Origin: Roseivirga sp. | Lineage (GTDB): Bacteria; Bacteroidota; Bacteroidia; Cytophagales; Cyclobacteriaceae | Assembly (NCBI GenBank): GCA_021404565.1 | Contig: JAAWWF010000028.1 | Coordinates: 1 to 64,000, forward strand | Length of the DNA: 64,000 nt | Direction of reading: 5' to 3' | Shown here: piece after piece, positions 1-6,728 of the stretch | How positions within the stretch are numbered: the first letter of the stretch is position 1 | Layout: each line of letters opens with the position of its first letter | Made by a program: the position numbers and the translations under genes | Notes under the pieces: generated by a model | What the model saw: only the letters and a program-made list of their open reading frames with translations | Told to the model about the DNA's origin: nothing | Databases searched by the model: none

Positions 1-142
1 ATTTTTTTTTTTTTTTTTATCTTTAAATCATATTATTGAAATTTATTTGATTAAAATTTTTATTTAATTAACAGGAACTTAAATTTATTACAGAGTTAAT
101 TTTTTATTTTCAGTTATCATTAAACATTTAAATCATAACAAA
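1..142. other. AT-rich region upstream of the GG peptide gene
   Basis: This leader begins with a run of 17 T (2-18) and is very AT-rich throughout, with no open frame. The T run could be the tail of a terminator belonging to a gene left of the window. The promoter of the peptide gene must lie here, but no convincing Bacteroidota TTG/TAnnTTTG pair with proper spacing was found. Confidence 0.4.
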
Positions 143-337
143 ATGAAAAAGTTAAATCTTGGAAAAGAGTTGTCAAAAAATGCTCAGAAAAAAGTTGTAG
201 GTGGTGCCACTATTGTATGTGAGGGAAATTATTATCCTCATTATATTATGACATTTACATCGAGTCATCTTTTCTGTCCAATGGCAGCAGCCTATTGTGC
301 CGGACAGCAGGGGACACTAATATCTTGTACACCTTGA
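143..337 (+). CDS. Double-glycine leader peptide with four-cysteine core (bacteriocin/RiPP-like precursor)
   Basis: A 64-residue secreted-peptide precursor. Residues 1-21 form a Lys-rich leader with the Bacteroidota-type start MKKLNLGKEL and end in VVGG, the classical C39 peptidase cleavage site. Cleavage would release a 43-residue core with cysteines at 26, 45, 52 and 62, rich in Tyr, Ser, Ala and Thr. Four cysteines and no dehydratase or cyclase gene nearby favour disulfides rather than lanthionines. A C39 ABC exporter and a VKOR-DsbA protein are encoded in the convergent operon at 1747-6121, which fits export and oxidation of this peptide. The gene stands alone with its own terminator (361-387). 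Whether it is a toxin, signal or structural peptide cannot be read from the sequence. Confidence 0.75.
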   Translation: MKKLNLGKELSKNAQKKVVGGATIVCEGNYYPHYIMTFTSSHLFCPMAAAYCAGQQGTLISCTP

Positions 338-360
338 TATCAGGTTATGAATTCAAGAGA

Positions 361-387
361 GCCATTTCCTTAGGAGATGGCTTTTTT
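361..387 (+). terminator. Rho-independent terminator after the GG peptide
   Basis: Ten-base arms GCCATTTCCT (361-370) and AGGAGATGGC (372-381) pair with one G-T wobble, and a T6 run follows. It lies 24 bases after the peptide stop codon, so the peptide is probably a monocistronic, well-terminated transcript. Confidence 0.85.
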
Positions 388-668
388 ATGCAATGAGCAT
401 TTATATTGTAATCAGCTGCAGAGTGTTTTAAGACAAATATTATTATAGATATGCATGCTTTGTAATTTTAATATCTTTTAGTGCTAAGTGAGTTCATTTA
501 GTCTATTCTTTTCAAATAAATTGAGGTAAATTACCTCAATTGGATGAGGGTGATTTTCGTTATCCTTCGTAGGAGTCGTGAAAAAGGGGAGGCACTCAAA
601 AGGCGCTGTCAACGCTGAGTTTGTCTTTGCAAAATCAACCAGGAAAATAAATTTAATAGAGATCGTTT
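388..668. other. Non-coding spacer
   Basis: About 280 bases between the peptide terminator and the DUF4249 gene. I see no credible open frame, tRNA or repeat. It should carry the promoter of the downstream lipoprotein gene; ATAAATTTAATAGAG just before the start is AT-rich, but no box can be assigned with confidence. Confidence 0.4.
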
Positions 669-1736
669 ATGACTGATACTATCAGGAAAACTTTGTGTAC
701 AGCCATTGTAATATTCCTCATGGTTTCAATTTCCGCTTGTTCGGAAGTGATAGATCTTAAAACTGATAGGGGTGAGAATTTGCTGGTGATTTATGGAAAA
801 GTAACGGATGGTACAGCGGGCAATGACTTGTTCATTGGCCGGACTTCAGCGATAGGATCGGCTCAAGAACCTGTTTTAGGGGCGGAAGTAGCCCTGCTGG
901 AAGACGGTGTTACTATAGGTTTATATGATGAACGTGAAGAAGGCAATTACCGGCTCAACCTCAATGGTGATTCTGCGCGTGTAGGAAGAACCTATGAAGT
1001 TCAAGTGTCCTTACCGGATGGAAGAGTCTATAAGTCCTTGCCTGCATCCATGCCCGGTCAGGCAGCAATAGATCAAGTCAGGTTTGATGCATCAGTAGTT
1101 GAGGTGGAAGTGAACCAGGCCGGGCTTGAGGTTAAAAGAAACCTAATCCAGCTTTTTGTCGATACAGAAATCGTAGATCAGGAGAAGGACTTCTATTTGA
1201 AATGGGACATCATTGAAACCTATTCTTTTCAGGAAAGAATCAGAAATACACCGATTCCTCCACCTCCTTGCTTTGTCACTAATAACACTACAGGACAGAA
1301 TGTTTTCTTATTTAATGGGGAGGAGATTAAAGTGCCTGTCATCAGAGATCAATTGCTTTCTACAAGCGAAATTGATTCCCGATTCGCCTTTGACTATTAT
1401 TTCTCGGTAGTGCAAACAACAATGGACAAGGACGCTCATGATTACTGGAAACTCATAGGGCAGATTTCCAACTCTCAAGGTTCTATTTTTGACCAACCCT
1501 CTGCGGCCGTACCAGGCAATTTCAGAAATCTGGCTGATCCGGACGAAGAAGTTCTGGGTTATTTCGAAGTGGTAAGATCAGATACAAACAGGGTAAGGGT
1601 GAGGGGAGATGCATTAGATTTTTATGTGTCAGTACCATGCCCACAAAGGCCTCCGGCCAATACCGAACCCAGAGAGTGTGTAGCGTGTTTGCTGATAAAG
1701 AACAGCTCTGATGTTAAACCATATTTCTGGTTTTAA
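669..1736 (+). CDS. DUF4249 family lipoprotein
   Basis: A 355-residue exported lipoprotein. A hydrophobic signal (about 8-23) ends in the lipobox ISAC, with Cys24 as the likely lipidated residue. The body begins with the DUF4249 pattern of a short beta-domain, LVIYGKVTDG, then GAEVALLEDG and later a CPQRPPANTEPRECVAC cysteine segment near the C-terminus. DUF4249 proteins in Bacteroidota are usually encoded beside a TonB-dependent receptor and are thought to sit at the outer membrane, but no receptor gene is present here, so this copy is an orphan. It lies between the GG peptide and the convergent exporter operon. A role in that system is possible but only positional. Confidence 0.8.
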   Translation: MTDTIRKTLCTAIVIFLMVSISACSEVIDLKTDRGENLLVIYGKVTDGTAGNDLFIGRTSAIGSAQEPVLGAEVALLEDGVTIGLYDEREEGNYRLNLNGDSARVGRTYEVQVSLPDGRVYKSLPASMPGQAAIDQVRFDASVVEVEVNQAGLEVKRNLIQLFVDTEIVDQEKDFYLKWDIIETYSFQERIRNTPIPPPPCFVTNNTTGQNVFLFNGEEIKVPVIRDQLLSTSEIDSRFAFDYYFSVVQTTMDKDAHDYWKLIGQISNSQGSIFDQPSAAVPGNFRNLADPDEEVLGYFEVVRSDTNRVRVRGDALDFYVSVPCPQRPPANTEPRECVACLLIKNSSDVKPYFWF

Positions 1737-1746
1737 CAGGGGGGGA

Positions 1747-2274
1747 CTATGGTTGATCTGGTTCAATGGAAGCAGGTTTTTTCACCTTAAGATTTTTTGC
1801 CAGCTCATCCAACAGTTTGAAGATAAACCGCTCCTCATCGATAAAAAGAACCAATGTAGCATTGACGGGCTGTTTGGATGCAAAATCAGCCAATCGGTTT
1901 GATAGCTCAACTTTGCCATTTTGTGTAACCTCGCAGTCAAGATTAACCTCAGTTCCATCGGACTGACGGTAATCGATACTGGCCTTGGCGATCCTGTTAT
2001 AATTCTTCTGAACGAATTGCTTAACCGCTGGAGTAAGCTGAACATTCAATTGTGCAGCTTTATTCTGATTGAGGGTTATGGCATGTTCTGATCGGACCGG
2101 AACAAAAACAAGCCAACTGACGGTAAGTGCCAGCGCTATAAAGAGCAAAAAGAGAGGTAGCGCAAAGTAGGTTAAAAACCTGTTTCTAAAGTTGACTACA
2201 TACTCATGTGCGCTGCCTGATAAGAGCTTCATCTCTGTCGCTTCGACTAACTCTGTTTTTTGTTGATCGTCCAT
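1747..2274 (-). CDS. Short HlyD-like membrane protein of the peptide exporter operon
   Basis: A 175-residue protein with a cytoplasmic N-terminus, one strong membrane segment (about 30-55: YFALPLFLLFIALALTVSWL) and a periplasmic beta-rich domain of about 120 residues. It is the last gene of the VKOR / C39-ABC / this-gene operon, four bases after the exporter stop. The position and topology are those of a membrane-fusion (HlyD) subunit, but the usual 400-residue protein with lipoyl halves and long coiled-coil is reduced to the anchor and one small domain. A similar short protein follows the second ABC exporter at 62123-62623. Start chosen at MDDQQK, since the upstream ATG overlaps the exporter. 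The family assignment is by context; sequence similarity to HlyD is weak. Confidence 0.6.
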   Translation of the reverse strand: MDDQQKTELVEATEMKLLSGSAHEYVVNFRNRFLTYFALPLFLLFIALALTVSWLVFVPVRSEHAITLNQNKAAQLNVQLTPAVKQFVQKNYNRIAKASIDYRQSDGTEVNLDCEVTQNGKVELSNRLADFASKQPVNATLVLFIDEERFIFKLLDELAKNLKVKKPASIEPDQP

Positions 2275-2278
2275 GGTT

Positions 2279-4483
2279 CTAATTCCCCAGTTCAAGTTGA
2301 TCTTTTACCAAATGATAATAGCGCCCTCTGAGCTCTGTCAGTTCTTCATGCGTACCCTGCTCTATAATGTACCCATGCTCCAGCACAACAATCTTATCTG
2401 CATTCTTAACCGTACTCAGTCTGTGCGCCACTACCACCACAGTGCGTCCATGAAAGAACTTGTTCAGATTTGCCACAATTGATCTTTCGTTGTTGGCATC
2501 GAGGGCATTGGTTGCTTCATCGAAGAACAAGTAATCCGGATTCTTATAAACGGCCCTGGCAATGAGTATTCGTTGTTTTTGACCCTGACTGATTCCCTGA
2601 CCGTCAGAACCTAGTTTGGTATTGAAACCATTGGGCAACTCCTCTATAAACTCCAGAATGTTGGCCACAATACAGGCATGTCTGAGCCTTTCAGGGTCCG
2701 GCTCCTGCTCGGTAACAGCAATGTTACGAGCCATGGTATCATTGAATACAAAGCCATCTTGCATTACAGTCCCAACAAGTTTTCTCCATTGGGCCGAACT
2801 CAGACCGGCTATGTCTTCCTTATCCACGGTGATCTGACCTGTATAGCTACTGTAAAACTTTAACAAGAGCTTTAGAAGGGTAGTTTTCCCACTGCCGCTG
2901 GAACCTACTATGGCCGTGGTTTTCCCGGCAGGAATCGTCAGGCTCAAATCCTTAAAAACAGGATCATGATTGCCGGGATAGGTGAAAGACAGGTTGTTAA
3001 CAGAAATTTGAGCCCTTGCCGGAAGTCCGCTCATCTTCAGGCCTCCCGTACTTTCTTCATCGGGTAATTGATGTACCTGATTCAACCTTTCCAGACTTAT
3101 TTTTGCTTCCTGCCCTTGTTTGATAAAACCTATCATTTGCTCCACTGGCCCGGAGAGTTGACCGATGATATATTGAATGGCAAACATGGCACCGAGGGTC
3201 AGTTCTCCCTTGATTACCAGATTGGCCACAATAAATGCGATGACTACATCCTTACCCTGGTTGATCATAGTAGCACCTACCTGCTGAATCTGACCAAACG
3301 AGTGTTGTTTAAAGCTCAACTTGAAAATGCGCGCCTGTATGTTTTCCCATTCCCAGCGTTTTAGCTGCTCAGCGTTGTTGAGCCGAATTTCCTCCATTCC
3401 TTCCACCAATTGCATGGTGGCGTTGTTTTCTTTAGAGCCCAGGAAGAAATTCTGGTAGTTGATCTTGCGCATAATGCGCAGAAACAGCTGTATCCACAGT
3501 AAATAGATCACGCTGCCAATACAGAATACCAGGAAGAGGCTGGGGTTATAGAGAGCTAATACAATCGCATAGACGATAAAGTTGAACAGGGAGAAGAAGG
3601 TGTTGAGTGCAGATCCGGTAAGGAAAGACTCAATTTTCTTATGGTCATCTATTCTTTGGAGGGTATCACCCAACTGATTACGGGTAAAATAGCTTAAAGG
3701 GAGCTTGGTTAGTTTGATCCAGAAATCCGATAAAATGGAAAGGTTCAGGATCGCGGAAACCTGTAAGAGCATTCTGCTTCTGATAAATTCACCCATATTC
3801 GTACTGAATACCAGTACAAGTTGTGCGATCAGCAGAATGGTAATAAAGGAAAGGTTCTTATTGGCAATGCCAGTATCAATCACGCTTTGGGTGATAAAGG
3901 GAAAGACCAGTTGAAGTACAGAAACAATGACGAGTAAAGACAGTATTTGTAAAAGCTCCAGCCTGCCTTTTTTCAGGTATGTGAGGAGCCAACGCCAGTT
4001 CATGCCGGTCTCTTTATCGCTTTCCCTTTGATAGAAGGCGGCACTGGGTTCCATGAGCAATACTGTGCCAACCGGTTCTGAGCCTTCATAGTCAGTACTG
4101 ATCCAGTGCTCCAGGAACTCCTTTTTCGTGAGTGTCAGCACCCCTTTGGCCGGATCTGCAATTTTGATTTTGTTCTGGCGCTTAGGGAAATCTATGGCCA
4201 CTGCATAGTGATCGTGGTTCCAGTGAAGTATGCAAGGCAAAACGGCTTCTTCTGATAACTCCTTATAAGTGAGGTGAGCTCCACGCGTTCTGAATCCCAT
4301 AGCCTCACCAGCTTCACTAAGCGAGAGCAGTGAAGTGCCGGTTTTAGATTGACCCGATAGCTCCCGCAACGTCTCAATATTATAATGCTTGCCATAATAG
4401 TCGACAATCATGCTTAAGCAGGTAGGACCACAGTCCATGGCACTCATCTGCTTTTGAAAAGGGAATTTTTTGAATAACGACAT
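2279..4483 (-). CDS. C39 peptidase-containing ABC exporter (bacteriocin-type, permease and ATPase fused)
   Basis: A 734-residue bifunctional transporter that removes GG leaders and exports the core peptide. The N-terminal C39 domain (1-135) has an intact catalytic set: Cys18 in MDCGPTCLSM, His92 in HWNHDHYAVAID and Asp110 in IADPAKG, with the oxyanion Gln just before the Cys. A six-helix ABC membrane domain covers about 165-460. The ATPase domain (490-734) has Walker A GSSGSGKT (527-534), signature ISQGQKQR (a variant of LSGGQ), Walker B YLFFDEATNALD and the AHRLSTV H-loop. It starts directly after the VKOR gene stop (TGA then ATG, no gap) and is followed by the short HlyD-like gene. Its obvious substrate is the GG peptide at 143-337. 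Confidence 0.93.
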   Translation of the reverse strand: MSLFKKFPFQKQMSAMDCGPTCLSMIVDYYGKHYNIETLRELSGQSKTGTSLLSLSEAGEAMGFRTRGAHLTYKELSEEAVLPCILHWNHDHYAVAIDFPKRQNKIKIADPAKGVLTLTKKEFLEHWISTDYEGSEPVGTVLLMEPSAAFYQRESDKETGMNWRWLLTYLKKGRLELLQILSLLVIVSVLQLVFPFITQSVIDTGIANKNLSFITILLIAQLVLVFSTNMGEFIRSRMLLQVSAILNLSILSDFWIKLTKLPLSYFTRNQLGDTLQRIDDHKKIESFLTGSALNTFFSLFNFIVYAIVLALYNPSLFLVFCIGSVIYLLWIQLFLRIMRKINYQNFFLGSKENNATMQLVEGMEEIRLNNAEQLKRWEWENIQARIFKLSFKQHSFGQIQQVGATMINQGKDVVIAFIVANLVIKGELTLGAMFAIQYIIGQLSGPVEQMIGFIKQGQEAKISLERLNQVHQLPDEESTGGLKMSGLPARAQISVNNLSFTYPGNHDPVFKDLSLTIPAGKTTAIVGSSGSGKTTLLKLLLKFYSSYTGQITVDKEDIAGLSSAQWRKLVGTVMQDGFVFNDTMARNIAVTEQEPDPERLRHACIVANILEFIEELPNGFNTKLGSDGQGISQGQKQRILIARAVYKNPDYLFFDEATNALDANNERSIVANLNKFFHGRTVVVVAHRLSTVKNADKIVVLEHGYIIEQGTHEELTELRGRYYHLVKDQLELGN

Positions 4484-6121
4484 TCAGGATAATGACTGGG
4501 TTGATTGACTGGCTACTTCAAAGCGTGAGTGAGGAGCCTTTAACAGTTCCATATAGCTATCCAGGAAGATGTTCAGGTCAGTGAGCGTATGTGGGTTGGG
4601 CATCTCAAAACCATTGACAAAGAAGCCCGGAGTTTGTTCTATCTGAAACTGTTGTCCCCAGTGAATATGCTGTCGCATGAGTTTTATCATATCCGGGTTT
4701 TCTTCTTTCTCAGGTTTGTAGCGCTTGTTAAAGGCCTTTAGGTCTTGTTTTGAAAACCAATCCTTTATGATTTGCCCTGATAGTGGATTTGGGATATACT
4801 CCAACGGGCCCTTATCCTGCCAGAGCAATTTGTCATAGGTGTTCAGTATAGCCAAAGTTGCTTCTCTGTCTATGGGGTTCGATTCCTTAATAACAAAGCG
4901 AATTTTCACGCCTATATCATTTGGATAGCGGGCATAAATATGATCCAGTCGTGCATGGGCTATTGAACAGGGATGGCAATAGGGGCCAGTGGCCAGTGTT
5001 ATCTGTAAGGCTCCGCTGGGGTTGCCGTAGAAAACCTCCTTGCTCCATAGGTTTTTATCAATGGCCTTGTGCAAGGGGAGCAGGGCCTGAAACCACGAAG
5101 GATTCTGTCTCCATTTTCTGATGGTGATATTCTGACTTTCCACTTTCTGACTTTTCTCAACAAAAGGTTTGATTAGAATCCAGCCTGAGCTTAGGGTAAA
5201 AATCAACAAGGATTGTGTCAGAATACCATCGCTGATCACCGGCTCACCAGGAGAGGGTAGCATGATAACAATAAGCGCTGCCTGTGCCCAAATGATAGCA
5301 GTCAGTAGCAAACAGAGTTTACACCAATCGTTTTTAAGTAGTTGGTAACCGAGGGTAAATAGAGACGCAAGGAGGGCAAGCCCTGCCGGAATGAGAAACA
5401 GGCTGAAAATGATCTCCTGAGCATTATTTATAGCCAATACCTGTATCAGAAACAGTCCCGTAAAATACGACAGTACCAGGTCAGAGATGTGAACATTAGG
5501 CAATAGTTTACTGAAACTTGAATTGATGATTTTCTGACAACCTGATATACCCACTTTGCAAAAGGACTTGGATATACTGCTATCAATACCCATGGCATAG
5601 GCCACTATCGTAGCCGAAACTACTATCCCTGCCAGGCTCAATAGCGCAAACAATGTATTGGTCCATTGAAATTGAGAAACGAAAGAATAAGCAAGGAGTG
5701 CAAGGGTTAATGTGCCGATTATATATAGGAAACCCTTTTGAATCCTTTCAATGGAAACTTCCCTCTGGTGCTCTTCACTGGAAATGGTGGCCTCACCCGC
5801 AATCCAGATCACGATACCTGTCCAGGCATTCAGAAATCGCTCTTTGTCCTGCTCTAATTGTCTGGTGCTTTTGACGATCTCAAAATCCTCCATGCCCTGT
5901 GCAGTGACCACATGAGCCAGGAAGGGGTACTCCATCTGATCAAGGTCCGATGGCTCGAGCTGTAGAGCAGAGTATTCCAGTTCCCATTCATCAAGCAGGT
6001 CAGTCAGGCTGGCAAGTGATGGATAATCAGGATGTGCTTTTAATCTTTCAAATAAGTAGTTCTTGCTAACAGGAATACGACATATCCTTAATAGCTGATA
6101 GACAATGACTTCGAAACTCAT
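4484..6121 (-). CDS. VKOR-DsbA-like disulfide-forming membrane protein with N-terminal C39-like pseudo-peptidase domain
   Basis: A 545-residue protein in three parts. Residues 1-115 resemble a C39 peptidase fold (HPDYPSLASLTDLLDEW, then YPFLAHV and FEIV) but lack the catalytic Cys and His, so this part probably binds rather than cuts. Residues 130-320 form a vitamin K epoxide reductase membrane domain with the loop pair Cys188/Cys195 and the quinone-reactive pair Cys267-x-x-Cys270 (WCKLC). Residues 355-525 form a thioredoxin/DsbA-type domain with active site CHPC (382-385) and a cis-Pro-like loop near QTPGFF. Known VKOR-Trx proteins make protein disulfides outside the membrane. First gene of the exporter operon, so its likely client is the four-cysteine GG peptide. 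Confidence 0.85.
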   Translation of the reverse strand: MSFEVIVYQLLRICRIPVSKNYLFERLKAHPDYPSLASLTDLLDEWELEYSALQLEPSDLDQMEYPFLAHVVTAQGMEDFEIVKSTRQLEQDKERFLNAWTGIVIWIAGEATISSEEHQREVSIERIQKGFLYIIGTLTLALLAYSFVSQFQWTNTLFALLSLAGIVVSATIVAYAMGIDSSISKSFCKVGISGCQKIINSSFSKLLPNVHISDLVLSYFTGLFLIQVLAINNAQEIIFSLFLIPAGLALLASLFTLGYQLLKNDWCKLCLLLTAIIWAQAALIVIMLPSPGEPVISDGILTQSLLIFTLSSGWILIKPFVEKSQKVESQNITIRKWRQNPSWFQALLPLHKAIDKNLWSKEVFYGNPSGALQITLATGPYCHPCSIAHARLDHIYARYPNDIGVKIRFVIKESNPIDREATLAILNTYDKLLWQDKGPLEYIPNPLSGQIIKDWFSKQDLKAFNKRYKPEKEENPDMIKLMRQHIHWGQQFQIEQTPGFFVNGFEMPNPHTLTDLNIFLDSYMELLKAPHSRFEVASQSTQSLS

Positions 6122-6210
6122 GATAACGTTTAATGATATGCAAATCTATCCTCTGATATTAGTTTGTGATATTTTCTAATTGGATTGTGTTTAAACTCTT
6201 ATTAATCTAT

Positions 6211-6537
6211 CTAATATTCTATGGAAATAAAATTGTAAGACTCATTATGGAATAAAATTCTTTTTGATGTCAAGAGAGTTCCCCTTTTGAGAAGGTCAGT
6301 TACATCATTCGAAATTGATTTTTGAAGAGAGATTTGGCCGATCTGCTGATTTGTTTTCAGGCCACAGAAACTTTCTTTGAAGCCTTCGTTTGTCTCTGAT
6401 TTCTTTCTGGTCAGACCCCTTTTTATGCTGAATGTGGAGATTAAATTTTTATGGGATATCAAGTGGCGATATCTATTTAAACAGCCCTTTGAGATATCTT
6501 TTGATAGACTTTCTTCTGGTTTACCTGAATCAGCCAT
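6211..6537 (-). CDS. Hypothetical small basic protein, doubtful
   Basis: An open frame of 108 codons on the exporter-operon strand, beginning MADSGKPEESLSK and rich in Lys, Ser and Asn. No domain, signal peptide or membrane segment is visible and it resembles no family I know. It ends 90 bases before the VKOR gene start and could be the first gene of that operon, or a chance frame in AT-rich DNA. An opposing frame of 41 codons (6425-6550, + strand) overlaps it and is equally unconvincing. The start at 6537 is preferred over the ATG three codons upstream, without ribosome-site support for either. Confidence 0.25.
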   Translation of the reverse strand: MADSGKPEESLSKDISKGCLNRYRHLISHKNLISTFSIKRGLTRKKSETNEGFKESFCGLKTNQQIGQISLQKSISNDVTDLLKRGTLLTSKRILFHNESYNFISIEY

Positions 6538-6591
6538 TTTGACCACTTAATTCATTAGTAGCCTGAGCGTAGTGGTGCATTGAGGCGAACG

Positions 6592-6621
6592 AAAGAGCCC
6601 GTATGGGGCTCTTTCTTTTTT
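6592..6621 (+). terminator. Rho-independent terminator with no obvious upstream gene
   Basis: Perfect nine-base arms AAAGAGCCC (6592-6600) and GGGCTCTTT (6606-6614) with a five-base loop, followed by a C and seven T. The T run is on the + strand, yet the nearest + strand gene upstream ends at 1736. It must end either a short transcript starting inside 6122-6590 (small RNA or the 41-codon frame 6425-6550) or antisense transcription of the exporter operon. The 6122-6728 spacer holds nothing else I can assign apart from the doubtful frame at 6211-6537. Confidence 0.75.
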
Positions 6622-6728
6622 AAGGCAAAAGCATCATAATGGTGGGGTATTTGACTTGCTTTAAATCATCAAATGCCCATTGATGTAAATTGAAACATCT
6701 CATCTCCGGGAAGTGTTAATTTGGCGTC

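Noticed and set aside
143-337. Lanthipeptide precursor
   Set aside because: No LanB, LanC, LanM or similar cyclase lies in the window near the peptide; disulfide enzymes are present instead.
6425-6550. 41-codon + strand frame ending before the orphan terminator
   Set aside because: Too short and compositionally unremarkable to call a gene; kept only as an alternative explanation for the terminator.
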